From positions 62,001-126,000 of the forward strand of contig NZ_PQFZ01000014.1 of the NCBI RefSeq assembly GCF_002917105.1: 64,000 nt of DNA, read 5' to 3'. The position numbers were made by a program, and so were the translations under genes. The notes below the pieces were generated by a model. It searched no databases. It was not told where the DNA came from and saw only the letters and a list, made by a program, of their open reading frames with translations. This stretch comes from Allobosea psychrotolerans (GTDB taxonomy: Bacteria; Pseudomonadota; Alphaproteobacteria; Rhizobiales; Beijerinckiaceae). How positions within the stretch are numbered: the first letter of the stretch is position 1; every line of letters starts with the position of its first letter. Positions 27,542 through 36,548 of this stretch are shown piece after piece.

Positions 27542-28446
27542 CGACACGGCAGTTCTCCAGATCGGGCGCGATAGGCGTCGAGGACGTCGTCGGCCGTGTA
27601 GCTTGTCCGCGCGACGAAGGCCTCGCGCTGACCGAGCGCGGCCGAGGCCCGCAAACGGGTGCAGGTCGCCTGCGTCATCACCGGATCCAGCCCGAGCTCG
27701 CGAATGCCCTCCGCGACGCCGTCCATCTCGACCGCACGCCGCTCGGCATGCAGCACATCGGTCCTGATGCACATGTCGACAAAGGTGCTGAAGCGCGTCG
27801 CGTCCATCGGCTCGCAGATCCCGCGCAGCGCCTGCGCCCGCACACCGGCAGCGGAGGCGGCCGTCATCGCCTCGATCACCAGGGCCTCGATGCCTTTGGT
27901 GACGACGCTGCGCAGCATCTTCACAGCCGCCGCGTCTCCCGCGCGCGGACCGGCGCTCTCGATGGTGAAGCCAAACGGGGCGAAGACGGCAGTGAAACGC
28001 TCGACCCCATCGCCCGAGCAATAGAGCGGCACCTTCGCGCCATAGATGCTGACCGCGCCCATCAGATTGGCGTCGGTATAGGCGCCGCCCCTGGCCTGCA
28101 CCGCCTCGGCAACGGCGATCTTGCTTGATGGCGTCGAGGCGTTGATGTCGACGACGAGCGCGCCCGGCCGCAAGCCAGCCGCGATCGCAGCCCCGACTTC
28201 AGCGGCGGTCGCGACGACGACAGCCGAGATCACGATGTCGGCCCGTGCCAGCAGCGCCTCGAGCGTGTCCAGCAATTCTGCACCCGTTTCGCGCACCTGC
28301 AAGCGGAACGGCTCCGAATAGGGCGGGCGGTTCGTACGACCTTCGCAGAAGACCAGCGGCGCAGCAGCGCCGTTGGCGGTCAGATGGCGCGCGAAGCACT
28401 GCGCCGCCTCGCCGAAGCCGACGAAGCCGATGACGGGAGCCGTCAT
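27538..28446 (-). CDS. NAD(P)-dependent dehydrogenase, 6PGDH-like with DUF1932-type C-terminal domain
   Basis: 302 aa. Rossmann motif IGFVGFGEAAQCFARHL at the N terminus, VVDINASTPSSK and the AVKMLRSVVTKGIEALVIEAMTAA helix are typical of the beta-hydroxyacid dehydrogenase superfamily branch that carries a DUF1932 C-terminal domain. The KxxxN-like lysine (K in AVKMLRS) is in place. It is coupled by 4-base overlaps to the LLM monooxygenase before it and the flavin reductase after it, implying it acts on the product. Substrate unknown. Confidence 0.87.
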   Translation of the reverse strand: MTAPVIGFVGFGEAAQCFARHLTANGAAAPLVFCEGRTNRPPYSEPFRLQVRETGAELLDTLEALLARADIVISAVVVATAAEVGAAIAAGLRPGALVVDINASTPSSKIAVAEAVQARGGAYTDANLMGAVSIYGAKVPLYCSGDGVERFTAVFAPFGFTIESAGPRAGDAAAVKMLRSVVTKGIEALVIEAMTAASAAGVRAQALRGICEPMDATRFSTFVDMCIRTDVLHAERRAVEMDGVAEGIRELGLDPVMTQATCTRLRASAALGQREAFVARTSYTADDVLDAYRARSGELPCR

Positions 28447-29795
28447 GCCGCCCTCCCCTGCGCGGTGTCGCGGGGCTTCGCTCCAGCCCGGAGGTTCTCC
28501 CGCAATGTCGCGCCTTCATAGGAGCTGCGCATCAATCCGCGCTTCTGCAGGATCGGCACCACGGCCCGCGAAAACTGCTCCCAGGTGCCCGGCGATACGG
28601 TCGGGGTCAGGATGAAGCCGTCGCAGGCCTCGCTTGTGAACATCGCCTCCAGCTGGTCTGCGACCTGCACGGGCGTGCCGACGATCTGCGGCGCGAGCTC
28701 GCTGGTCGCGAAGCGCTTTGCCGCCTCGCCCAGCGTCAACCCCTCGGCCCTGGTGCCTTGCAGAATCACCTCGAAGGAGCCGCGCGAGCCTTCCTCGAGC
28801 GGCAGGTCGACCACTGGCTGATCGATCGGAAAGCGCGAAAGATCGGTGCCGATATGCGAGGACATCAGCGCCATGCCCAGTTCGGGATCGACCAGGCTGT
28901 TGACGAAATCCTGCTTCTCGCGGGCGATCGAGACCGTCTCGCCGATGATGGGATCGACCGAGGGCAGCACGGCGCAATGATCGGGATCGCGGCCGGCAGC
29001 CTCGATCGCCGCGCGCATCTCGCTGCGGAAGCGGCGCATGTCCTGCGCCGTGTGTTGCAAGGTGAAGATCATCTCCGCCCAGCGCGCCGCGAAGGCCTTG
29101 CCGGGCCCCGACGAGCCAGCCTGCATGATCACCGGATGGCCCTGCGGCGAGCGCGGCACAGTCAACGGTCCGCGCGTCCTGACCCATTCGCCGCGGTAAT
29201 CGGCATAGTGCAGCTTGGCGGGGTCGGCGAAGCGGCCGGTCTCCTTGTCGATAACGAGCGCTCCCTCGTCCCAGCTCTGCCAAAGCGCCATGCAGGCTTC
29301 CAGCACCTCATCGGCGCGGCCATAGCGTTCCTCCCGGCCCGGGATCGCCTCGAAACCGAAATTGCGGGCCTCCAGATTGCTCGCCGAGGTCACGACGTTC
29401 CAGGCCATGCGGCCCTTGCTCAGAATGTCGAGCGTGCCGAGCGTGCGAGCGATCTGATAGGGATTGTGGAAGGTCGTCGAGAGTGTCGCGCCCAACCCGA
29501 TATGCCGCGTCACCCGCGCCATCATCGCCAGGATCGGCAAGGGATCGAGCAGGCTGAGCGCGCCGCCCTTGCCGACCATGGTCGCAAAACTGCGGTTGTA
29601 ATAATCGTAGATGCCGAGCACATCGGCGAAGAACAGCCCGTCGAAGCAGCCCTTTTCCAGCACTCGGGCGATGTGCTCGTACCAATCGGGCTCGAGAAAG
29701 CCGTTATCGGTCTCGGGGTGCCGCCACATGCCGTGGTGGTGGCAGGTCGGGCCGGCCTTGAGAAAGGCAACGAGCCGCATCTGACGCTTCTGCAT
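28443..29795 (-). CDS. LLM-class flavin-dependent monooxygenase, NtaA/DmoA type
   Basis: 450 aa, the length of the NtaA/SnaA/DszA subfamily. KAGPTCHHHGMWRHPETD near the N terminus, TLSTTFHNPYQIARTLGTLD, KGRMAWNVVTSASNLEARNFG and MQAGSSGPGKAFAARWAEMIF are diagnostic. It cleaves a C-S or C-N bond of its substrate with FMNH2 and O2. It follows the ABC importer genes by 36 bases and precedes the dehydrogenase and flavin reductase in one operon. The paralogue at 17275 is clearly diverged. Confidence 0.92.
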   Translation of the reverse strand: MQKRQMRLVAFLKAGPTCHHHGMWRHPETDNGFLEPDWYEHIARVLEKGCFDGLFFADVLGIYDYYNRSFATMVGKGGALSLLDPLPILAMMARVTRHIGLGATLSTTFHNPYQIARTLGTLDILSKGRMAWNVVTSASNLEARNFGFEAIPGREERYGRADEVLEACMALWQSWDEGALVIDKETGRFADPAKLHYADYRGEWVRTRGPLTVPRSPQGHPVIMQAGSSGPGKAFAARWAEMIFTLQHTAQDMRRFRSEMRAAIEAAGRDPDHCAVLPSVDPIIGETVSIAREKQDFVNSLVDPELGMALMSSHIGTDLSRFPIDQPVVDLPLEEGSRGSFEVILQGTRAEGLTLGEAAKRFATSELAPQIVGTPVQVADQLEAMFTSEACDGFILTPTVSPGTWEQFSRAVVPILQKRGLMRSSYEGATLRENLRAGAKPRDTAQGRAA

Positions 29796-29831
29796 GGGGA
29801 GTTTGTGTCCTTCTCCGGGGCTCCGACTGTC

Positions 29832-30632
29832 TCAGGCTGGCTCGGCCAGGCGGGAGGCCGCCATGTGCTGCGTGACCTCCTCCTCGACATGGTTCCAGAT
29901 CTCGTTCTTCAGCTCCGCGAAGGCCGGCGATGTCTGGACATGGATGTCGCGCGGCCTGGGCAAGGCATTGGGAATGATCGTGCGGATGCGCCCCGGCCGA
30001 GCCGACATCACGACGATGCGGTGTCCCAGCACGATCGCCTCGTCGATATTATGGGTGATGAAGACGATGGTCTTGCCGCTCCGCTCCTGGATGCGCAGCA
30101 ATTCGTCCTGCATCACCTGGCGCGTCATCGCGTCGAGCGCCGCGAAAGGCTCGTCCATCAGCAGCACCTCCGGATCGGCGGCGAGGCTGCGCGCCAGCGT
30201 CACGCGCTGCTGCATGCCGCCCGAAAGCTCGGCCGGGTAATGGTCGGCGAAGCCGTTGAGCTGGACCATGTCGATGAAGAACTCGGCCATGCCCCGCCGC
30301 TCATGCCGCGGCACGCCGCGCATGCGCAGCGGGAATTCGACATTCTGGCGCACTGTCTTCCAGGGAAACAGCGCATAGGACTGGAACACCATGCCGCAAC
30401 GCGGCTCGATGCCGGTGATCGGGGCGCCCCTGAGCAGGACGCGCCCGCTTGTTGGGCTGGCGAAGCCGGCAAACAGGTTCAGCATCGTCGATTTGCCGCA
30501 GCCCGAGGCGCCGAGCAGGCAGAGCAATTCGCCCTCCTCGACATCCAGCGACAGGTCGCGGACAGCGACGACATCGGCGCCGCCAGCGGGGTAGGATTTG
30601 GTCACGTGCTCTGCGCTGAGGATGGCGGGCAT
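29832..30632 (-). CDS. ABC transporter ATP-binding protein, TauB/SsuB type
   Basis: 266 aa. Walker A LLGASGCGKSTMLN at about 36-49, Q-loop MVFQSYALFPWKTV, signature LSGGMQQRVTLARSLA and Walker B VLLMDEPFAALDAMTR are intact. It belongs to the nitrate/sulfonate/taurine importer ATPases. It follows the permease by 28 bases. Confidence 0.94.
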   Translation of the reverse strand: MPAILSAEHVTKSYPAGGADVVAVRDLSLDVEEGELLCLLGASGCGKSTMLNLFAGFASPTSGRVLLRGAPITGIEPRCGMVFQSYALFPWKTVRQNVEFPLRMRGVPRHERRGMAEFFIDMVQLNGFADHYPAELSGGMQQRVTLARSLAADPEVLLMDEPFAALDAMTRQVMQDELLRIQERSGKTIVFITHNIDEAIVLGHRIVVMSARPGRIRTIIPNALPRPRDIHVQTSPAFAELKNEIWNHVEEEVTQHMAASRLAEPA

Positions 30633-30660
30633 GGTGTGTCCGATCGTGACGGGGGCCGGC

Positions 30661-31485
30661 TCAGTGGCGCCGGTGGCGTTCCCAGGGCTGCAGCAGGATT
30701 TCGATCCGGTTCGCGAGGACGTCGGCCGCGAGCACGGTCAGCGAGATCGAAACCATGCCGACCAGCACGACGGTCATGTCGCCCCAGTCCTTGGCCTCCC
30801 AGATCAGCGAGCCCAGGCCGTTGCGCGCCGCGATCATCTCGGCCGAGAGCACGCAGGACCAGGCGATGGCGAGCGAGACCTTCAGCCCCGCCAGGATGCC
30901 GGGCAGCGCGCCGGGAAAGATCACCTCGCGCATCACGGTGAGATCACCCGCGCCGAGATTGCGCGCGGCCCGAACCAGGAGCGGGTCGACGCGCCGTGTC
31001 GCCTCATAGGTCGCGAGCAGGATGTAGACCCAGCTTCCCAGGAAGACGATCGTCACCTTCTGCTGCTCGCCGATGCCCAGCCACAGAATCGTCAGCGGAA
31101 TCCAGGTGATCGACGGCAGGGGCCGCAGCAGCGAGATGAACGGGCTGACAATCGCCCGCACCGGCCAGAAGGTCGCCATCGCCACGCCGAGCGGAATTGC
31201 GACGATCGCCGCCAGGAAGAAGCCGGCGAAGACGCGGGCCGACGAGGCGAGCACCGCCCGCCAGAGATCGCCCGACAGCACCAGCTTGGCGGCCGCCTGC
31301 GCCACCGCGACCGGGGACGGCAGGAACAGCGGCGAGATCCAGCCCGTCGCGGTCGCAAGCGCCCACAGCGCGATGAAGACCAGGACCGAGGCCATGCTGA
31401 CCAGAGTGGCCCGCCCCGGCCAGTCGATCGCCAAGCGCGGCAAGCGCCGCGTTCCGACCGCGATATGGTCGCGCATCGTCATCAC
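30661..31485 (-). CDS. ABC transporter permease, TauC/SsuC type
   Basis: 274 aa, six predicted membrane segments and the EAA loop VRAARNLGAGDLTVMREVIFPGALPGIL. LLRPLPSITWIPLTILWLGIGEQQK is the family signature. The start overlaps the binding-protein stop by 4 bases. Confidence 0.94.
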   Translation of the reverse strand: MMTMRDHIAVGTRRLPRLAIDWPGRATLVSMASVLVFIALWALATATGWISPLFLPSPVAVAQAAAKLVLSGDLWRAVLASSARVFAGFFLAAIVAIPLGVAMATFWPVRAIVSPFISLLRPLPSITWIPLTILWLGIGEQQKVTIVFLGSWVYILLATYEATRRVDPLLVRAARNLGAGDLTVMREVIFPGALPGILAGLKVSLAIAWSCVLSAEMIAARNGLGSLIWEAKDWGDMTVVLVGMVSISLTVLAADVLANRIEILLQPWERHRRH

Positions 31486-32471
31486 TTCACCCCGGGCACG
31501 AAGCTGGTGTCGACCCAGAGGTCGGTGTCGGGAGCAGCCGGAATCTTGCCGGCGCCATGCAGCAATTTGGTCAGGTATTTGATCTGCCCTCGGTGCCGGC
31601 GCATATGCTCGGGCCAGCCCGCGCTGCCGAAGAACTGGAAGCCCTTGATTGCCGCCGTGACCTGTTCCGGCGTCTGGCGGAAATAGGTCGCGACTGCAGC
31701 CCCCGCCTCCCCGGGATTGGCGATGGTGAAGTCGGCCCCCTTGAGCACCCCTGCCGCGATCTTCTTGGCGGTGGCGGGATCCTCCCTAGCGAGCTTGCGC
31801 GAGATGATGACGATGTCGCCTGCGGCCATGGTGCCGAAATCACGATAGATCGCCGTGTCCTTGTCGGTTCCGAGCAGCTTGCCTTCGGGCACCGCCTGCT
31901 TCAGGCGATCAAGCAAGGGCTGCCAGACGCAGGCCGCCTGGACATCGCCATGGCTGAGCGCAGCCGCCATCTCGGTGCCGGGCAGGCTGCGATAGTCGGT
32001 GTCCTGCAATGTCATGCCGCTTTCGGAGAGAAGCCCCATCAAGGTGATCTCGGCCGAGGAATTGGCCGCCACCGGCTTGCCCTTCAGATCCTTGACCGAG
32101 GCGATGCCCGGGCGGGCCCAGCAGCCCTCCTGCCCCGGCGAGTCGTCGACATTGGCGAAGATCGAGAAGGCCTCGTTGCCGCGCGCCATCTCGCTGATCA
32201 CCGAGACGCGGCCGAGATTGCTGAAGGCAGCATCGCCGGCAGCGATCGCGCGGATCCGGTCGGCGGAGTTGACGATGACCTGGACCTGCACGTCGAGCCC
32301 TTGCTCGCGGAAGAAGCCCTTCTCGATCGCGACCAGGATCGGCACTTGACCGATCCAGGTCACGGAGCCGGCGAAGTTCAGGCGCGGCAGGGTTTGCGCG
32401 CTCGCGGCCAGCGAGGCGCAGGCACAGGTCGATGCGACGAGAAGGCGGCCGAGGAGCAGGCGGAAGCGCAT
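31482..32471 (-). CDS. ABC transporter substrate-binding protein, NMT1/SsuA-like
   Basis: Periplasmic binding protein, 329 aa, with a signal peptide (MRFRLLLGRLLVASTCACAS, cleavage near ASA-QTL). ILVAIEKGFFREQGLDVQVQVI and the repeated use of gates such as AAALSHGDVQAACVWQPLL are typical of NMT1/TauA/SsuA-type proteins for sulfonates, nitrate or aromatic/aliphatic compounds. First gene of the six-gene operon to 27002, downstream of the LacI-type operator at 32533. Confidence 0.9.
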   Translation of the reverse strand: MRFRLLLGRLLVASTCACASLAASAQTLPRLNFAGSVTWIGQVPILVAIEKGFFREQGLDVQVQVIVNSADRIRAIAAGDAAFSNLGRVSVISEMARGNEAFSIFANVDDSPGQEGCWARPGIASVKDLKGKPVAANSSAEITLMGLLSESGMTLQDTDYRSLPGTEMAAALSHGDVQAACVWQPLLDRLKQAVPEGKLLGTDKDTAIYRDFGTMAAGDIVIISRKLAREDPATAKKIAAGVLKGADFTIANPGEAGAAVATYFRQTPEQVTAAIKGFQFFGSAGWPEHMRRHRGQIKYLTKLLHGAGKIPAAPDTDLWVDTSFVPGVK

Positions 32472-32532
32472 GGCAGTGGTCCCCTGGTGCAGCGATACCC
32501 ACTCAGCTAATCACCACCTCTGTCGGCACACA

Positions 32533-32546
32533 ATGAACCGGTTCAT
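32533..32546. promoter_or_regulatory. LacI-type operator upstream of the LLM/ABC operon
   Basis: Perfect 14-bp palindrome atgaaccggttcat with the central CG typical of LacI-family sites. It lies 62 bases before the binding-protein start. The same 12-bp core recurs at 33843-33854 beside the lacI-type gene. Confidence 0.8.
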
Positions 32547-32563
32547 CAAAAATGCACAAATTT

Positions 32564-33802
32564 TTAGCGTGATGCATCGATAAGCGACGCCGACCGCCCG
32601 ATCTGGCGCTCGAGCCGCGTGACGAGCCATAGCGAGACCCAGCACAGCACGATGCTGATCAGCGCCAGCCGCTCCATTCCGAGCAGATGCCCATCGGTGC
32701 GCTCTGACAGGAGCAAGGTCGAGCCGCCCGCCCCCGCCGCCTGGGCCAGGCTGGTCGCGGCCGAGACCAGGCATTGATAGGCCGTCCGCTCGCTGCAGCG
32801 CGGCACCCGGCTGGCGCTCGCCTGGGCGACGGTGCTGCGGGCGAGCTGCGCCGCCAGGATTAGGCCGAGGACGGGCGCCATGATCGGCAATGGCATGGGG
32901 AGCAGAAAGGCGCAGCTGAGAAGCAGCGTCAGCGCGACGCCCACCCCCAGCGACGCCGCCCGCGAGCCGATGCGGTCCATCACCCAGCCGGTGGAGCCCG
33001 TCGTCAGCAGCGCCAAACTGCCACCGATCAGATAGATCGAGCCGAGCTCGGCCGTGCTCGCCCCCAGATTCTTCAGCGCGAAAGTGCCGATATGCGGCGA
33101 GATCAGCAAGGTCGCGAAGGAGGCGCCGGCTGTCAGCAGGAGCCCCGTCAGGCTGCCGGGGCGCAGCAGGATCGCCCCGACATCGCGCAGCAGCGTGCGC
33201 CCGAAATCCGCTTGCGCGGCCCGTCTCGAGAGCCCCGGCAGGCCAAGCAGGACTGGCACGGCCAACCCCAAGCACAAGGCCGCCATGCCGATGAAAGGCG
33301 CGCGCCAGCTCCCCGCAGCCGAAATCAGCCCCAGCGCGAGTGGCGAGCCGAGCAGCAGCGCCAGACCATAGGAGCCGACGATCGCACTGACAGCGCGATT
33401 GCGCCCGCCCTTCGGCGCAAGGTCGGCGGCCGCAGCGAAGACCACCGCCAGGAGCGGCCCGGCGCAGAGACCGGCGCACAGACGGCCGAGCAGCAGCCAG
33501 AAGAAATCAGGCGCGAGCGCCGCGAGCCCGGTCGTGAGGCCCAGCCCGACAAGCGCCCCGAGCAGCGCGCTGCGGCGCTCGATCCGCCCCAGCAGCAGGG
33601 CTCCGACGATCCCGCCCAGCCCCGCCGCGCCATTGAAATAGACGCTGGTATAGGCGACATCCTGAGCTGGCACCCTCAGATCATCGGCCAGGAACGGCGC
33701 CAGCGGAAAGACCATCACCGAGCCCAGCGCATTGGCGAAGGCCACCGCGCCGAGCCAGAGGATGACCCAGACGCTACCAGCGGTTCGGGCTTGAGGCGTC
33801 AT
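32564..33802 (-). CDS. MFS transporter
   Basis: Major facilitator superfamily protein, 412 aa, twelve hydrophobic segments. The loop LLLGRIERRSALLG corresponds to the MFS motif A region and WVMDRIGSRAASLG to its C-terminal repeat. Likely a drug/metabolite exporter or small-solute transporter. It is divergent from the lacI-type gene, with an operator in between, and lies in the same direction as the LLM/ABC operon, so it is probably part of the same regulon. Confidence 0.88.
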   Translation of the reverse strand: MTPQARTAGSVWVILWLGAVAFANALGSVMVFPLAPFLADDLRVPAQDVAYTSVYFNGAAGLGGIVGALLLGRIERRSALLGALVGLGLTTGLAALAPDFFWLLLGRLCAGLCAGPLLAVVFAAAADLAPKGGRNRAVSAIVGSYGLALLLGSPLALGLISAAGSWRAPFIGMAALCLGLAVPVLLGLPGLSRRAAQADFGRTLLRDVGAILLRPGSLTGLLLTAGASFATLLISPHIGTFALKNLGASTAELGSIYLIGGSLALLTTGSTGWVMDRIGSRAASLGVGVALTLLLSCAFLLPMPLPIMAPVLGLILAAQLARSTVAQASASRVPRCSERTAYQCLVSAATSLAQAAGAGGSTLLLSERTDGHLLGMERLALISIVLCWVSLWLVTRLERQIGRSASLIDASR

Positions 33803-33842
33803 CCGTTCCGGCTAGGGTTGCGTTGCGAAAGGGGATCAATTA

Positions 33843-33854
33843 TGAACCGGTTCA
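33843..33854. promoter_or_regulatory. LacI-type operator between MFS and lacI-type genes
   Basis: Perfect 12-bp palindrome tgaaccggttca in the 92-base divergent region; identical core to the site at 32533. Supports autoregulation and control of the MFS gene. Confidence 0.8.
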
Positions 33855-33894
33855 CCGCAGTTTCGTCAAGTGCGGCCCATCCGACGGGAACTGC

Positions 33895-34938
33895 ATGAGC
33901 ACGCAAGCCAAGCCGAGGCAGGTCAAGCTGCGCGATGTCGCGCAGGCGGCGGGCGTGGCGGTCGGCACAGTCTCGCGCGTGCTCAACGCCAACCCGACCG
34001 TGACGGAGGCCGTCCGCCGCAAGGTGCAGGCAGCGATCGACGATCTCGGCTACGAGATGGATGTCGTCGCCCAGAGCCTGCGCGGCGGCACCACCAAGAT
34101 GGTCGCCTGCGCCATCCGGGATTTCGACATTCCGCAATTCGCGACCTACATCAAGGAAGCCGAGCGGATCTTCCGCGAGAACGGCTACACGCTGCTGTTG
34201 TCGAGCACGACGAACCAGCCCGATGTCGAGATGGCGCTGCTGCGCGCCTTCGAGCGCCGCCGCGTCGACGGCATCATGATGACGATCAGCGACGAGGGTC
34301 ATGCCGGCGTCGCCAGGGCGCTCGCCGAGGCGGGCGTGCCCGTGCTGCTGATCGACCGCGACCATATCGGGACGCTGGACCGGGTGACGGTCGATCATTT
34401 CGGCGGGGCCAGGGCCGCAACCCAGCATCTGCTTGGCCTCGGCCATCGCCGCATCGCCATGCTCGTCGGCGACCTCAAGGCCTTTCCCTCGCGCAGCCGC
34501 GTCGAGGGCTTTCGCGCGGCCTGCGCTGCGGCCGGGGTCGCGATCGATCCCGGGCTGCTGCGCGAGCGGGTCCTCGATCAGGAGGACGCCTTCCGCGAGA
34601 CGATGGCGCTGCTCAGCCTGCCGGATGCGCCGACCGCCTTCTTCGTCGCCGCCATGGATACGCTGGGCGGCAGCCTGCGGGCGCTGCGCGCACTCGGCCG
34701 CGAGGTCGGCCGCGATGTCGCCCTTGTCGCCGGCAGCGATTCAGACCTCGCCGAGCTCTACTCTCCGGGCGTGACGGCGATCCGCTGGAACCTCGCCGAG
34801 ATGGGCCGCCATGCCGCCACGATGCTGCTGGAGCGCATGCGCGGCGAGGCGCCAGCGACCTCGCGTGCGCTCAAGCTGCCGACCACCCTGGTTATCCGGC
34901 AATCCTGCCAGGCGGTCACCGCGGGCAATCGCGATTGA
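33895..34938 (+). CDS. LacI-family transcriptional regulator
   Basis: 347 aa from ATG 33895 (MSTQAKPRQVKLRDVAQAAG). HTH VKLRDVAQAAGVAVGTVSRVLNANPTV at about 10-36, hinge and a periplasmic-binding-protein-like effector domain (YTLLLSSTTNQPDVEM, RRVDGIMMTISDEG, GHRRIAMLVGD). An in-frame ATG at 33823 is less likely because it would start ahead of the operator. It probably represses the MFS gene, the LLM/ABC operon and itself through the two palindromes. Confidence 0.95.
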   Translation: MSTQAKPRQVKLRDVAQAAGVAVGTVSRVLNANPTVTEAVRRKVQAAIDDLGYEMDVVAQSLRGGTTKMVACAIRDFDIPQFATYIKEAERIFRENGYTLLLSSTTNQPDVEMALLRAFERRRVDGIMMTISDEGHAGVARALAEAGVPVLLIDRDHIGTLDRVTVDHFGGARAATQHLLGLGHRRIAMLVGDLKAFPSRSRVEGFRAACAAAGVAIDPGLLRERVLDQEDAFRETMALLSLPDAPTAFFVAAMDTLGGSLRALRALGREVGRDVALVAGSDSDLAELYSPGVTAIRWNLAEMGRHAATMLLERMRGEAPATSRALKLPTTLVIRQSCQAVTAGNRD

Positions 34939-34996
34939 GCCGCTCGACGCTCGCGCGGCCGCCTTGTCCGGCAGCCGCGCGAACCGGCAACCTCGC

Positions 34997-35839
34997 TCAG
35001 AAGGTCGGCATCGGCGGGAGGGACGAGAGCGGGATGCCGAACCAGCGCTTGTTGATCTCGCTGAGCTGGCCATTGGCGGCGATCTCGGCGATGAACTTGT
35101 TCGACCATTCCGCCAGCGCGGTATCGGCCTTGCGGAAGGCCATGCCGTTGGCCTGCTCCTTCAAGGTGATCTTCGGCTCGATGTTGAGCTGGGGATAGTC
35201 CTTGTTCAACTGCGCCAGGATGGTGTTGCTCGCACCGATCGCCTGGATCTGGCCGGAGATGATCGCCTGCAGGGCGGTCGCATCGTCGTCATAGCGCTTG
35301 AGCTGGGTGCCGGGAGGCATGATCGCGCTGATCGCGGTGTCCTGCGTGCTGGCGCGCGCCGTGCCGATCGAGACGTTCTTCAGGTCCTCGGGCTTCTGGA
35401 TGACGACGTTCTTGGGCGCCAGCACATAGATCGTCAGGGCGCTGTAGGGGTTGGAGAACAGCACCTGCTTCTGGCGCTCGGCCGTGATGCCGAAAGTGGC
35501 GATCAGGACGTCGATCTTGTTGGTCAGGAGATAGGGGATGCGGTTGGGGCCGGTTACCGGCACGAGCTCGAGCGGCACGCCGAGCGCCTTCGCCATCAGC
35601 ACGGCGACATCGGCATCGTAGCCCGCCGGCTTCTGGTTGGCGTCGGTGCCGCCGAAGGGCGGGTAGTCGGTCAGCACGCCGACCAGAAACTTGCCGCGCG
35701 CCTTGATCTCGTCCGGCGTCGCAGCCGCAGCGGCGTTACGGCCGAACGGCAGCAGCGCCGCTGCGAGGCCGAGCGCCAGCGTCAGGCCCATGGCTCTGCG
35801 GAATATGGCCCTGCGCGATATCGTCTTCAGCATGGTCAT
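34997..35839 (-). CDS. Polar amino acid ABC transporter substrate-binding protein (SBP family 3)
   Basis: 280 aa with a signal peptide ending near AAA-ATP (a run of arginines then a hydrophobic stretch to residue about 40). FLVGVLTDYPPFGGTDANQKPAGYDADVAVLMAKALG and the INKRWFG C terminus define family 3 amino acid-binding proteins. First of... last in its direction: it follows the two permease genes on the minus strand, 47 bases after the nearer permease. No ATPase gene is present in the cassette. Confidence 0.92.
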   Translation of the reverse strand: MTMLKTISRRAIFRRAMGLTLALGLAAALLPFGRNAAAAATPDEIKARGKFLVGVLTDYPPFGGTDANQKPAGYDADVAVLMAKALGVPLELVPVTGPNRIPYLLTNKIDVLIATFGITAERQKQVLFSNPYSALTIYVLAPKNVVIQKPEDLKNVSIGTARASTQDTAISAIMPPGTQLKRYDDDATALQAIISGQIQAIGASNTILAQLNKDYPQLNIEPKITLKEQANGMAFRKADTALAEWSNKFIAEIAANGQLSEINKRWFGIPLSSLPPMPTF

Positions 35840-35886
35840 GGTCGTTTCTCCTGTGATCGCGATGGTATTTTTCTAGTCGTTGACAC

Positions 35887-36537
35887 TCACCGGCTTGCGA
35901 CGGTCAGTCTCCGTTCCATGATCTTGCTATAGGCCGAGAGCGGCCAGCAGATCAGGAAATAGACGAGCGCGACGAGCGCGAAGATCGTGAAGGGTCGGAA
36001 CGTCGCGTTGTTGATGATCTGCGCCGCGCGCGTGATCTCGACGAAGCCGATGATCGAGGCGAGCGAGGTGCCCTTGATCAACTGCACCAGGAACCCGATC
36101 GTCGGCGGAATCGCGATGCGGAAGGCCTGCGGGATGACGATCAGGAACATGCGCGGCACATAGGTCAGGCCGAGCGCGCGTGCGGCTTCGGATTGGCCGC
36201 GCGGCACGACCTCGATCGAGCCGCGCCAGATTTCGCCGAGAAAAGCGCTGGCATGCAGCGAGAGGCCCACCGCCGCGGCGCCCCAGGGATCGATGTCGAT
36301 GCCGAAGATGCCCGGCACGAAGAAGGCCAGGAAGAGCTGCATCAGGAGGGGCGTGCCCTGGAAGATCTTGATGTAGCCGAGCGCCAGGAAGCGCAGCCAT
36401 TTGAACTCAGCCGTGCGCGCCAGCGCCACGACGAGCCCACCGATGCCGCCGCCGATGAAGGCGGCCAGGGAGAGCAGCAGTGTCCAGCGGACGGCCGTCA
36501 CGATGAAGAAGATGTCGCCTTCGTTGAGGACGCGCAT
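35887..36537 (-). CDS. Polar amino acid ABC transporter permease (HisM/GlnP type)
   Basis: 216 aa from ATG 36537 (MRVLNEGDIFFIVTAVRWTLLLS). The EAA loop ARALGLTYVPRMFLIVIPQAFRIAIPP and FQGTPLLMQLFLAFF are the family signature. A frame open to 37182 was rejected since the upstream permease gene occupies that stretch. It begins 11 bases after the partner permease. Confidence 0.93.
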   Translation of the reverse strand: MRVLNEGDIFFIVTAVRWTLLLSLAAFIGGGIGGLVVALARTAEFKWLRFLALGYIKIFQGTPLLMQLFLAFFVPGIFGIDIDPWGAAAVGLSLHASAFLGEIWRGSIEVVPRGQSEAARALGLTYVPRMFLIVIPQAFRIAIPPTIGFLVQLIKGTSLASIIGFVEITRAAQIINNATFRPFTIFALVALVYFLICWPLSAYSKIMERRLTVASR

Positions 36538-36548
36538 TGTCGGCTCTC

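Noticed and set aside
28758..30941. 727-residue open frame on the plus strand
   Set aside because: Antisense to LLM monooxygenase and ABC genes whose motifs are all intact.
32511..33479. 322-residue open frame on the minus strand
   Set aside because: Out-of-frame within the MFS gene; no hydrophobic pattern or motif of its own.
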